A DNA stretch of 64,000 bases from Saprospirales bacterium (GTDB lineage Bacteria > Bacteroidota > Bacteroidia > Chitinophagales > Saprospiraceae), in assembly GCA_016703765.1 (NCBI GenBank), contig JADJBL010000003.1, forward strand, positions 62,001-126,000, in the 5' to 3' direction. The position numbers and the translations under genes are program-made. The notes below the pieces were generated by a model, which saw only the letters and a list, made by a program, of their open reading frames with translations, was not told the origin of the DNA and made no database searches. Shown here in pieces: positions 1 to 10,265 of the stretch (the first letter of the stretch is position 1; every line of letters starts with the position of its first letter).

Positions 1-399
1 CCACCTGGCTCAAAAATTGGATATTGGCCAATGACTTGGAAGGGAATACAAAACCGTAGAATTCGGGGAAATAATAGCCGATAAATGAAGGCCCCAGGAA
101 TATGCCCGCCAGGATCTCCCCGATGACGCTGGGGTGGCCGATTTTCCGAAGGATAAACCCAAACACCCTGGCCACTACGATGATGACGATGATCTGGATC
201 AGCAGGAGGCTGATCGGTTTGCATGACGTTGTTCTCCATCACCCCGAGGAAGGGCTGCCCAACCAATCGGCGCCGAACTAGGACCGGAGGAAATGGGTCT
301 CTCCGCTTCCAGCGCCCTGCCCCGGACCAGGAGCAGGTTGATCAGCAGGAAAAGCCCGCCGATGCTGGTCGCGTAGAATATGATATTCCTCCATTTCAT
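1..399 (-). CDS. Cation/proton antiporter (CPA2/KefB-like), N-terminal part, cut by window edge, two frameshifts
   Basis: An integral membrane cation/H+ exchanger is the best match. From the ATG at 399 the protein opens with a membrane segment (NIIFYATSIGGLFLLINLLL). After two frame changes it continues as ISLLLIQIIVIIVVARVFGF, then a glycine-rich stretch typical of CPA2 exchangers (IGHPSVIGEILAGIFLGPS). The three pieces lie in three reading frames. One shift falls between about 240 and 330, the other at about 217-222. Moving one base at each joins the pieces into the expected family sequence, so assembly error is likelier than decay. It starts 7 bases after the TonB receptor stop, so the two are probably co-transcribed. 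The rest lies outside the window. Confidence 0.7.
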
Positions 400-406
400 C
401 GGGAGA

Positions 407-2582
407 TCACCATTTTATCCCTATGGAAATATTGGCGTTCCTCCCGTCGGATGGCCAGATGCCGGGTCCGGGGTAGAAGGAAGGCCGTTTGGTAAAATAG
501 CTAATATCGGCCACATTGTTGAGGTTGAACCGGACCAGGATATGGGGCGCGATCCTCCAGGAGGCATTGATATCGACCAGGCCGTATGCCGGCACGATGC
601 CCACCGACCCATTGGCGGATGGTTTTTCGGTATTGAGCGGGTCGGCAAAGGTTTCGCCGGTATAGCTGTAGAGGCCCGAAACGCTGAGCGTCTTATACCG
701 AAGGGTGATCCCATTGCGGGAGATCAGGCCGGGCACGCTTTCCACTTTGTTGCCGTCGATGTCCCTGTTCTCGTTTCCGACGCGGACGACGGCGTCGTGG
801 TAGCGGGCGTCGAACAAAGCCGTGGAAGTAAAAAAGGAGCAACGGAGGCTTCGGCTGATCTGAAAACCCGTATTCTCGAACATTTCGGCCCCGTGGGTGA
901 CCGAGTTGCCAATATTCGTGCGCAAAATGTAGAAGACGCTGTCCTCTTCGAAGGTGATATTGCCCAGGCGATTGTTATAGACCAGCCGGAATACGCCCGC
1001 ATCCCAGCGGAAATTGCCGGCCGTGCCCCGGATACCTGCCTCCATATTATAGCCTTTGGCATCTTCCAGGTTTTTGTCCGCTACCTCGTAGATCGAGCCA
1101 GGCACGATATCCTTGAAGATCACCGGGCGGTATGCCTGCGAAAAGCCCGCATAGACGTTGATCAGCTCGTCGATCCGGTAATTTCCGTTCAATCCGAAAA
1201 GCGGAAAATGATGGACGATGGAATTGGGAATCTCTCCTCATCCGGCAGGTAGGTAATGATGCCCGACATCCTTGATTCTCCCATCGCCACCCGGGCCCCC
1301 GGGGTGAGGGAGAGCCTGGGCGTGATTTGGAAGAGGTTTTCGGCAAAAAAGGCGATGTTTTGGGTTTTGAAGTGAATATCCCTGCCCCAGCCGGTCTGGG
1401 AAAGAGAGGTCGAGTCCGTGCCGAGGTACCTTTCCCGATCTGATTTCGATGGAGGTCGTTGTTGAAGTATTGAGCCCCTGCTGCCAGGGTGGCACTTATT
1501 TTCCCGATAGAATATCCCTGCAGGAAGCGAAGCTCCGAGGTGTAGCTGTTGAATTGGTCGATGTCCACCTGGCGGGTGGCGTAGCTCAGGCTGAGGGGGT
1601 CGATGGCGTCCACTACGTTGGCGGGTTTGTCGAACTGCACGCTGCGCCTTTCGCCCAGCACGGCGGAGGCCGTCCAGTAAAGGCTCGACCTTTCGCCGAT
1701 CTTCCATTCCGCGCTCAGGGAGGGGACGTAGATCTCCGGGTTGAAATAATTGCGCGAACGGGTCGCCTGCCTGGGGTTTTCCTGGAACATGCTGTCGGTG
1801 AGCGGCCCGGGAATCTGGTAGATGTAATTCGAGCGCCCCAGTTCGGCGGTGAGGATGAGCCGGCTTGAAGGGAGGAACTTCAGCACGATCCCCTGCCCGT
1901 CGTAATCGCTTCGGCTGTTTTCCCGGTAGCCGTCGGAGACCCGCTTGCTGTAATAGGCATAGTATTGCAGCTTGCCGACCTTCCCGCCCAGGGCGTTGTA
2001 GGTGCTCAGCAGCCCGAAAGAGCCGATGGAGTTGATGGTTTCCAGGCCGATGAGCTTGCTCGTATCGGGCTGTTTGACCACGTAGTTGAGCATGCCGCCG
2101 AACTGGGAGCCGTATTGCAGCGCTCCCGTGCCCCGCACCAGTTCGATCTTTTCGACGGCTTCCATAGGCATGCTGTAGTGGCTGGCCGGATATCCGTACA
2201 CATCGGAATTGACGATGACGCCGTTCTTTCGGATATTGAACTCCCAGCCCCGGTGCGGATCGAGGCCCCGGGTGGATATATTCGTCTGGTTGCCGGAGCC
2301 ATCCATATCGTACACAAAGACGCCGGGCACCTTGGCGAACAATTGCCGGGGCGTCTTGTCGGCGATGCTGGCATCGGAGTATAACAAGTTGATGACCTCG
2401 TTCTTTTTGCCGGCCCAAAGGAAGCCGTTGTGCACGGGCGGGAGCCGCTCGACGGTGCTGCGCTGGCCCTGGATCTGTATGGCGTCGAGGGAGATGATTT
2501 TCATGGTGTCTCCTTCCGCCTGTCCAAATAGGCCTGTGAACGGAAAGAGGAGCGTAGAGAGGAGAATAAGTCTTGTTTTCAT
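407..2582 (-). CDS. TonB-dependent outer membrane receptor, FecA-like (two frameshifts)
   Basis: Outer-membrane beta-barrel receptor that imports a ligand, perhaps a ferric complex, using TonB energy. The ATG at 2582 begins a signal peptide (MKTRLILLSTLLFPFTGLFG). A plug domain follows, with a Ton-box-like start and the motifs STRGLDPHRGWEFNIRKNG and RGTGALQYGSQFGGMLNYV, which resemble the FecA ferric-dicitrate group. The barrel ends with the usual aromatic C-terminus (IGIKW). The coding frame changes at about 1438-1445 and again at about 1230-1240. All three segments read as receptor sequence, giving about 724 residues, a normal length. The substrate is inferred from plug similarity only. 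The antiporter follows within 8 bases, and the YwqK-like lipoprotein lies just upstream. Confidence 0.85.
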
Positions 2583-2605
2583 GGGGACATCATTTTCTAA
2601 AAAAG

Positions 2606-3112
2606 TCAATTGCTTGCCGGCGCTGTTTTTTCCAAAATTTTTCCATTGACCTCCACCAGGGAGTCCTGTTCAAAGCGGGCTTCGTAAGTTGTATCCCCTT
2701 CTGGCGACCATCTGCGCAGATAGCCGTGTTTGATGCCTTCGCGGTAGGTCACTACGAGTTGCGGGCTGCCGCTTTCATAGAACGTCGTGTCGCCCCCATC
2801 CTTCAGTCCATTTTCGGTAAAATATTGGGTCTCCCTGATTTGCCCTCCGGGGTAATAAAAGACAGAGCGTCCGGATTGGATCCCGTTTTTGAACATCCGC
2901 TCGCCTCGTATCTTTCCGCCTGGGAAATAATCGGTCATAATCCCTTCGATTTTCCCGTCGATCTCGAAGTGGCGGCGGGTAACCTCCCCGTTCTCCAGGT
3001 ATTGCAACTTTTCCTCGGGTTCTTTTTCTCTCGTCTGACAGCTTATGAAAAACGAGGGGGTCAGGGATAAGAAAAGTAGTGTTTTTATCGGGTTGCAACC
3101 TTTAATAAACAT
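2606..3112 (-). CDS. YwqK/MORN-like repeat lipoprotein
   Basis: 168 residues. The N-terminus is a lipoprotein signal (LSLTPSFFISC, predicted lipidated Cys near residue 25). The mature part contains repeated short units of the form YFPGGKIRGE..F, YYPGGQIRETQYF and FYESGSPQLVVTY, which are the MORN-like repeats of the YwqK family. Databases often name such proteins 'YwqK family antitoxin', but nothing here suggests a toxin-antitoxin pair. Function is unknown; a surface or periplasmic structural role is plausible. It lies 23 bases upstream of the TonB receptor on the same strand and may share its transcript. Confidence 0.75.
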   Translation of the reverse strand: MFIKGCNPIKTLLFLSLTPSFFISCQTREKEPEEKLQYLENGEVTRRHFEIDGKIEGIMTDYFPGGKIRGERMFKNGIQSGRSVFYYPGGQIRETQYFTENGLKDGGDTTFYESGSPQLVVTYREGIKHGYLRRWSPEGDTTYEARFEQDSLVEVNGKILEKTAPASN

Positions 3113-3139
3113 AAAAGCCTTGATTTTGTGCCTTAAAGA

Positions 3140-3171
3140 AAAAGAGACTGCGCCGAAGGACAGTCTCTTTT
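3140..3171 (-). terminator. Intrinsic terminator after the haloperoxidase-like gene
   Basis: Arms 3140-3150 and 3161-3171 form a perfect 11-bp stem (AAAAGAGACTG) around a 10-base loop. Read on the minus strand, the stem ends in a run of T. It sits 25 bases after the stop of the minus-strand gene at 3196. Confidence 0.7.
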
Positions 3172-3195
3172 CCGGAGATAATTCTATAATTACCC

Positions 3196-4611
3196 TTAAT
3201 TTTTCCAGGGCAGGTCGTTCACTTTGCGGCCGATGACGGTACCAAAACGGACGCCTTCCACGCAGTCCATGTTCCAGTGCACGCCGAGCAATACCCTCGA
3301 CCAGGCATTCTCCTGGGCCATTTCGTAGAAACTGCCGAAGGGCCGGGATTTGCCCTCAAACTCCGTGCGGTTTTCGTGACAGCGGTCGGTGAGTGAATAG
3401 GCATAACCAAACACGCTTGCAAGTGCCTCGGCGCCGGCAGCCCCCATCGTAGAATGGCCGGAGGGGTAAGCGGGGAAGGAAGGTGTGACCCCGTATTCTC
3501 CGGTCAGCGGGTTGTACAGGTTGGTCTTGTAGTTGGGGTCGATAATTTTCTTGATGTAGGTATCGGGGCGCTCCACGTTGTATTGGTATTTTGAGAACCA
3601 GCAAGCTACCGCAGCGTCGTTCAGTGCCATCCCGACCTTGGCGTAAGCTTCCAGCGCGGTTTCGAGGTCCACGTTATCGTTGTCAATGACTTGATTGGCA
3701 ATGGCCACCCAGCGGGGGCCCGGGCTGAAAGTTAGATTGAGAAGGTCGTCGCTCCAGAATTCGCCCACCCACTCCGTGTAGTAATCCGCTTCGGCATTTT
3801 TCGTATAAGTCTGGATTGCCTGGGAGTAATATTCGGAGTTCTCGTTCTCGCTGTATTGCATGAAATAAAGGGAAGGCGGCTGGGAGAGTTTGTCCTCGTT
3901 TTCGATTGCAAAGGTGCGAACTTTCCCGAAATATGGACCCATACCCATGCCGGGACCTGGGTAGGTGGGTTCCCAGTCGCCCGGGCCGTCGTAGTGAGCA
4001 GCCCAGTTGTAGGTCTCGCCGGTAGAGTAGTTTCCGAAGGGGTTTTTGTAAGCCTCGTGGCCATAGGGGTCGGTGACCGACCAGTCCCAAACGGCCTGCC
4101 CCACGCTTTCCCCATAAATTTTGGAGCGCTGGAAGATCTCGCTGGTCGTTTCGGACTGGTATTTATTGTCCAGCTCGGCGGTCAGTGAGGCCATCGCATT
4201 GATGGCAAAAGTGGGCACGTCGGCGAAGAAGTAGGGCATCATCCGGGAATACACCCCGTGGATAACCGTAGGCCAGTGGTATTCTTTGCCGGTTTCGACT
4301 TCCGGAATGTCCAGGCCCAGGTAACGACCTTCCAGGGAGTTGTAGTCCGGCATGCCGGTAATACAGGCTTCATAAGCTGCCATCCCGAGGTGGGCCAAGG
4401 CACGGGGAGCAGGACCAGGCCGGTAGCCGGCTGCGTAACGCTCTACCTGGAGGAACACTTCATTCCAGCGAAGGGAAACCTCCGCATCGTATTCCGAGAC
4501 CACGGCTGCTCCGGCAGGAGCCTCGTCGTCGGGATTACAGGAGGGGAAAAGAAATGGAACAGCGAGGAGGCTGCCCAGGATTAAAGGCAGTGAGTAACGC
4601 GACTTTTTCAT
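3196..4611 (-). CDS. Vanadium-dependent haloperoxidase / PAP2-superfamily lipoprotein
   Basis: 471 residues from the ATG at 4611. That start gives a lipoprotein signal (LLAVPFLFPSC), whereas a longer reading from 4722 would put a non-signal extension in front. The C-terminal third carries the acid-phosphatase/haloperoxidase motifs: PAYPSGHSTMGAAGAEAL (the SGH loop) and, later, SRVLLGVHWNMDCVEG with the second catalytic His. An earlier VERPDTYIKK segment may supply the basic residue of the first motif. The family includes vanadate-dependent haloperoxidases and related phosphatases; bromide, iodide or phosphate chemistry cannot be told apart here. It is probably exposed on the periplasmic side of a membrane. 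A clear terminator follows. Confidence 0.85.
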   Translation of the reverse strand: MKKSRYSLPLILGSLLAVPFLFPSCNPDDEAPAGAAVVSEYDAEVSLRWNEVFLQVERYAAGYRPGPAPRALAHLGMAAYEACITGMPDYNSLEGRYLGLDIPEVETGKEYHWPTVIHGVYSRMMPYFFADVPTFAINAMASLTAELDNKYQSETTSEIFQRSKIYGESVGQAVWDWSVTDPYGHEAYKNPFGNYSTGETYNWAAHYDGPGDWEPTYPGPGMGMGPYFGKVRTFAIENEDKLSQPPSLYFMQYSENENSEYYSQAIQTYTKNAEADYYTEWVGEFWSDDLLNLTFSPGPRWVAIANQVIDNDNVDLETALEAYAKVGMALNDAAVACWFSKYQYNVERPDTYIKKIIDPNYKTNLYNPLTGEYGVTPSFPAYPSGHSTMGAAGAEALASVFGYAYSLTDRCHENRTEFEGKSRPFGSFYEMAQENAWSRVLLGVHWNMDCVEGVRFGTVIGRKVNDLPWKN

Positions 4612-4759
4612 TGGATGACAATTTGTTAGAGAGAGGATATTGGGTATAAGAATATAAAATTTGGTCAAAATTAGGGCATCTCTCCTTCCTGCGCATCCCC
4701 GGAACTTTGGAATTTTATCCAACCTGTAACAAGGCTGGGAAAATATGTAACGAAAGGAG

Positions 4760-5476
4760 TCAACCTACTTTTTCCAGGAAATCCTGAAGGTATATCTCGC
4801 TCAAGGCCAGCTTGTTACTAAAATCCGCCGAAGCGGTAAGCGTCGTGGTGATCTCTTGTTTAGTAAAGAACCTTACTGTCCGGAGTGCAATGACCTCGCT
4901 CTTGTTGATTCTGCAAAACTCCTCGGCCGGCAGCAAGTCGAGCAGTTGCTCGAAGGAGATGTTTTTCAGCAGCAGCTCTTCGCCGGTATCCAGAAGCGCT
5001 CGTTTGTCCCTTTTGTCGGAGTGCGAGGTAGAAAGGTAAAGCAATTGGTCGAAAAAGATCAGGGCTTTTCCCAGGTTTGTATTGAGCCGGACAAAACGTT
5101 TTCCCTGTCTCGGCGCCTTGAGCAATTGGACGGCTTTCTGGATGGCCTTTTCGAAGCGCTCCTTTTTGATCGGTTTTTTCAGGTAGTCGATGGCGTCGAG
5201 GTCGAAGGCCTCGGATGCGTAATCGTTGTAGGCCGTGGTGAAAATGACCGGCTTGTTTTTGAGGAGCTGGGCTACCTGTATGCCGTTGAGGCCGGGCATT
5301 TCGATGTCCAGAATGCAGAGGTCGAATTCCAGTTTTTCGATTTCCCGCAGCATGATCAGGGGGTCGTTGAAGGCCCGGACGACCTCCAGGGCGGGAAACT
5401 GCTCGCACAGGATCCGCAGGTAGGACAAGCCGGGCAGCTCATCGTCCAGCAGCAAGCACCTTATCTTTGTTTCCAA
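4760..5476 (-). CDS. LytTR-family response regulator
   Basis: 238 residues. An N-terminal receiver domain has the acidic pair at residues 11-12, the phospho-acceptor Asp near 57 (LCILDIEMPG), the TT of VIFTTAYNDYA and the Lys of DYLKKPI. The C-terminal LytTR DNA-binding domain follows a linker (EEFCRINKSEVIALRTVRFF). Its start codon lies inside the 3' end of the upstream kinase gene (38-base overlap), so the two are translationally coupled. It is the DNA-binding output of the pair; target genes are not evident. The domain order and length are normal for the LytR/AgrA type common in Bacteroidota. Confidence 0.92.
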   Translation of the reverse strand: METKIRCLLLDDELPGLSYLRILCEQFPALEVVRAFNDPLIMLREIEKLEFDLCILDIEMPGLNGIQVAQLLKNKPVIFTTAYNDYASEAFDLDAIDYLKKPIKKERFEKAIQKAVQLLKAPRQGKRFVRLNTNLGKALIFFDQLLYLSTSHSDKRDKRALLDTGEELLLKNISFEQLLDLLPAEEFCRINKSEVIALRTVRFFTKQEITTTLTASADFSNKLALSEIYLQDFLEKVG

Positions 5477-6206
5477 CCAGGTCGATTAATAAATGGGCGA
5501 TATACACATCTTCTTCAATGAATTGCTCCAGCTTGAAATGCTCCTTGTAAAAGACCTCCAGGCGCTTTTTGAAGCTCTCCTGCCCGAATCCGCTCTTTGC
5601 CTTTTTTAAACCGTGCTTCGGGCTGATCTTATTGGAAACAGCCAGCACAAAGTGGTTGTTCTTCACTTCGAACACGATGGAAATAAAACTGTCGGAACTC
5701 TGAAGGTCGGCGTGCTTGAAGGCATTTTCGATCAAATGCGTAGTGATGAAAGGCGCCACCAGTTTCTGCTCGTAAAGGGGTTCGCTCGTATTGATCCGGT
5801 TTTGCACCCTAAGGTCGAACAAAGGACTGACCTTCAGCCGGTTGATCTCGATGAGGCTCAGGGCAAATTCGACCTCCTCCCTCAAGGATACATACTGCTG
5901 GGCGCTTTCGTAGAGGATATAATCCAGCACGTTGGCCAGCTTGTCCAGAGCATGATAGGTCTGGTAGGCGTGCGACTGAATGGAGTTGAGCGTGTTTTTG
6001 AACAGGTGGGGGTTGAGCTTGTATTCGAAAGACTTGACTTCGCTGGATTGAATATTCCACTCGAGCTCCTCGTACCGGGCCTGGTACTCCTGCTTTTGCT
6101 TTCGTTCCCGCCTCCACAGCAGCCAGGCGCTCGTCGCGACGATAGCCAGCGCTATCACGGCGATGATCAGCACGCAGGCCAGGGCGAGGGGGATTGTTTG
6201 CTCCAT
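5439..6206 (-). CDS. LytS-type sensor histidine kinase
   Basis: 255 residues. One N-terminal membrane helix (about residues 6-30) is followed by a short charged coiled coil and a His_kinase domain. The phosphorylated His is in LNPHLFKNTLN (His 67) and the ATP-binding N-box in HLIENAFKHAD. There is almost no extracellular sensor domain, so sensing must occur in the membrane or through a partner. It overlaps the LytTR regulator downstream. It is transcribed divergently from the tyrosine phenol-lyase gene, with a 145-base spacer. A weak -7-like TACCTTTA occurs on the minus strand at 6225-6232. Confidence 0.9.
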   Translation of the reverse strand: MEQTIPLALACVLIIAVIALAIVATSAWLLWRRERKQKQEYQARYEELEWNIQSSEVKSFEYKLNPHLFKNTLNSIQSHAYQTYHALDKLANVLDYILYESAQQYVSLREEVEFALSLIEINRLKVSPLFDLRVQNRINTSEPLYEQKLVAPFITTHLIENAFKHADLQSSDSFISIVFEVKNNHFVLAVSNKISPKHGLKKAKSGFGQESFKKRLEVFYKEHFKLEQFIEEDVYIAHLLIDLVGNKDKVLAAGR

Positions 6207-6270
6207 CGTGGAAGATTATTTTCCATAAAGGTAGGGCATTTTTCCGCTTTAAAATCACCCCCCGGATTGA

Positions 6271-7743
<1,473 letters not shown>

Positions 7744-7750
7744 AAATCGC

Positions 7751-7800
7751 GATGGGGGGCGCATTGATCTGGCAAAAGCAGCCCCCCATCTATTTTTTTT
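7751..7800 (+). terminator. Intrinsic terminator of tpl
   Basis: Perfect 10-bp GC-rich stem (GATGGGGGGC at 7751-7760 with GCCCCCCATC at 7781-7790) around a 20-base loop, followed by TA and eight T residues. It begins seven bases after the tpl stop. Confidence 0.88.
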
Positions 7801-7857
7801 CTCCTTCCCGGCGCGGCGGTCTAGGTTGGGCCGCTTTTCTCATTTAAATCCAGAACT

Positions 7858-9771
7858 ATGAAGAATCTACTCCTTTTCTCCGCGGCGGCGCTTCCGCTGC
7901 TCTTCCTTTCCTGCAAGCAGGCCGGGGACAACACCCCGAAAGAGGTGAAAAAATATTCGATCGACCAGTTTTACGCCAACCTCCAGATCGGGGGCGGCCA
8001 TTTTTCCTGGGATGAGACCAAACTGCTGGTCCATAGCAACGAATCGGGGATCTACAACCTCTACGAAATCAACGTGGCCGACGGCTCGCGGGCCCAATTG
8101 ACCAATTCTTCCACCGAATCTTATTTCGCCATCGGCTACGTGCCCGGCAGCAACAAGAAACTCTACTCCGCAGACAAGGGAGGAAACGAGATCGACCATA
8201 TCTACCTCCTGGACGAGAAGGGCGCCTCCACCGACCTGACCCCGGCCCCCGAAGAAAAAGCCGAATTCACGGGCTGGAACCACGACAAATCAGCCTTTTT
8301 CTATGCTTCCAACAAACGCGACCCCAAATATTTTGACCTCTACCGGATGGATACGGCCGGCTGGAAAGCGTCCATGCTCTATCAAAACGACAAAGGATAC
8401 AACGTGGGAGGCATTTCCAAGGATGAAAACCTGGTCTCCCTCGTGGAGGGCATCACCACCAGCGAAAGCCGCCTGTACCTTTTCGACCGTGCCGCCGGAA
8501 AAACTACGGAACTGTCGGACCCCAATGCTCCGGGAAACTATACTCCGGCCAGCTTTTCAAAGGATAGCAAGACTTTTTACTACATCGCCGACGCGGGCAA
8601 GGAATTTGCCTACCTCGTGGCCTATGACCTGAGCACCGGGGAGCGTAAAACAGTTTTCGAGGCTAAATGGGACGTCATGTACCAATACCTTTCGGAAAAC
8701 GAGCGCTACAAGGTCATCGCCATCAACGAGGACGGCAAAAACACCCTGCAAGTGGTGGACAATTCCACAGGAAAAGAGGTGACATTTCCCGAAATCCCCG
8801 ACGGCGACGTGCTGGCCGTGTCAATCTCCCCCAGCGAAAAACTCATGCGCCTGACGGTGGGCACCTCCAAGGCGCCCAGCAATTTATATCTGTATAATTT
8901 CGAATCGAAAGAGCTAAAGCCGCTGACCAATACCCTCAACCCGGAGATCAACCCGGAGGATCTGGTGTCTGCGCAAGTGGTGCGCTATCCTTCTTTCGAT
9001 GGGCTCGAAATCCCCGCCATCTATTACAAGCCCATGACCGCTTCGGCCAATAACAAGGTTCCAGCGCTGGTGTGGGTGCACGGTGGTCCCGGCGGCCAGT
9101 CGCGCGTCGGGTATTTTGCCCTGATCCAATACCTGACCAATCAGGGTTATGCGGTGCTTGCGGTCAACAACCGCGGCAGCAGCGGGTACGGGAAGACTTT
9201 CTACAAAATGGACGACCGCAACCACGGGGACAAGGACCTCATGGATTGTATTTACGGAAAAAAATACCTCCAGTCCCTGGATTACGTTGATTCCTCCAAG
9301 CTCGGTATTATCGGAGGGTCTTACGGAGGGTACATGACCATGGCGGCCATGGCCTTTCAGCCCGATGAATTCAAGGTAGGCGTCGATATTTTCGGGGTCA
9401 CCAACTGGCTCCGCACGCTCAAGTCCGTGCCGCCTTACTGGGAGTCCTTCCGCAAAGCGCTGTATGCCGAAATGGGCGACCCCACCACCGCGGACTCGCT
9501 TCGTCTGTACAATATCTCCCCCCTGTTCCACGCCGAAAAGATCAAAAGCCCGGTGATGGTGCTCCAGGGCGCCAACGACCCCCGCGTGCTCCAGGTCGAG
9601 TCGGACGAAATCGTGGAAGCCATGCGCAAGAACAACGTGCCGGTGGAATACATGATCTTCCCGGACGAAGGGCACGGCTTTGTCAAAAAAGAGAATGAAA
9701 TCAAGGGCTACGGCGCCATCGTCACCTTGTTGGACCAATATCTGAAAGGAGATCAGAAGGTGGAGAATTAA
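7858..9771 (+). CDS. S9-family prolyl oligopeptidase-like peptidase, lipoprotein
   Basis: 637 residues. The signal MKNLLLFSAAALPLLFLSC predicts a lipid-anchored protein. The first half is a WD/beta-propeller-like region rich in blades such as GGGHFSWDETKLLVHSNESG. The C-terminal alpha/beta-hydrolase domain has VHGGPGGQSR (oxyanion region), GIIGGSYGGYMTM with the nucleophile Ser near 486, GANDPRV with Asp near 573 and DEGHGF with His near 605. The full triad is present. It should cleave short peptides, probably after proline or small residues, in the periplasm or at the cell surface. It stands alone between two terminators. Confidence 0.92.
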   Translation: MKNLLLFSAAALPLLFLSCKQAGDNTPKEVKKYSIDQFYANLQIGGGHFSWDETKLLVHSNESGIYNLYEINVADGSRAQLTNSSTESYFAIGYVPGSNKKLYSADKGGNEIDHIYLLDEKGASTDLTPAPEEKAEFTGWNHDKSAFFYASNKRDPKYFDLYRMDTAGWKASMLYQNDKGYNVGGISKDENLVSLVEGITTSESRLYLFDRAAGKTTELSDPNAPGNYTPASFSKDSKTFYYIADAGKEFAYLVAYDLSTGERKTVFEAKWDVMYQYLSENERYKVIAINEDGKNTLQVVDNSTGKEVTFPEIPDGDVLAVSISPSEKLMRLTVGTSKAPSNLYLYNFESKELKPLTNTLNPEINPEDLVSAQVVRYPSFDGLEIPAIYYKPMTASANNKVPALVWVHGGPGGQSRVGYFALIQYLTNQGYAVLAVNNRGSSGYGKTFYKMDDRNHGDKDLMDCIYGKKYLQSLDYVDSSKLGIIGGSYGGYMTMAAMAFQPDEFKVGVDIFGVTNWLRTLKSVPPYWESFRKALYAEMGDPTTADSLRLYNISPLFHAEKIKSPVMVLQGANDPRVLQVESDEIVEAMRKNNVPVEYMIFPDEGHGFVKKENEIKGYGAIVTLLDQYLKGDQKVEN

Positions 9772-9778
9772 GCTCTAA

Positions 9779-9821
9779 AAACACGTTTTGCCCCGACCTT
9801 AGGTCGGGGCAAAACGTGTTT
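9779..9821 (+). terminator. Long hairpin terminator after the S9 peptidase gene
   Basis: A perfect 20-bp inverted repeat (arms 9779-9798 and 9802-9821) with a three-base loop, starting eight bases after the stop. It has no long T tail after the right arm, although the arm ends in TTT. Very stable and probably transcription-terminating. Confidence 0.75.
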
Positions 9822-9866
9822 AAAAATAATCCTTACATTTAGACCCGAACCAAATAATCCCTCTCC

Positions 9867-10256
9867 ATGACCTCTTTAAGAGAAATCCTCACCGCTACGG
9901 CGGTATGCCTTCCCTTCTTCCTCCTTTCCCAAGTCAGCATAGCCGGCGACTGGCAGTCGACTATCCCGATGGAAGACGGCTCCACGCTTCCCTTCCTGGT
10001 CTCCATTTCAGAAGACGGCTCTTATACCGTCGATTTTGCGATCGACGGTACGGCAGATGTGAAAGGTAAAATGGAAATGGAAGGAGAAGATATGATCTCT
10101 ATGGTCGATCAGGAGACCGATGCCTTTGAATGCAAGGATGTAAAAGGCTTTTACCGGTTTAAGCAGGAAAAGGACACCCTGATCATGGAGCGGGTGGAAG
10201 ATCCCTGCCCCGGCCGCGGAGGCCCCGGAAAGATGGAGTTCACCCGCAGAAAATAG
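9867..10256 (+). CDS. Small secreted protein of unknown function
   Basis: 129 residues with a signal peptide (ATAVCLPFFLLSQVSIA, cleavage near residue 26). The mature part reads as a short beta-rich domain: GDWQSTIPMEDGSTLPFLVSI, then FKQEKDTLIMERVEDPCPG, ending in MEFTRRK. This resembles lipocalin-like domains that describe 'no treatment versus signal' strands, but I cannot assign a family. Two cysteines near 90 and 114 might pair. It is nine bases upstream of the VWA-like gene, so it heads a three-gene operon with that protein and the MoxR-type ATPase. Confidence 0.7.
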   Translation: MTSLREILTATAVCLPFFLLSQVSIAGDWQSTIPMEDGSTLPFLVSISEDGSYTVDFAIDGTADVKGKMEMEGEDMISMVDQETDAFECKDVKGFYRFKQEKDTLIMERVEDPCPGRGGPGKMEFTRRK

Positions 10257-10265
10257 CCGGGCCTC

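Noticed and set aside
2606..3112. Toxin-antitoxin system from the YwqK 'antitoxin' family name
   Set aside because: The protein is a lipoprotein with MORN-like repeats and no toxin gene is next to it.
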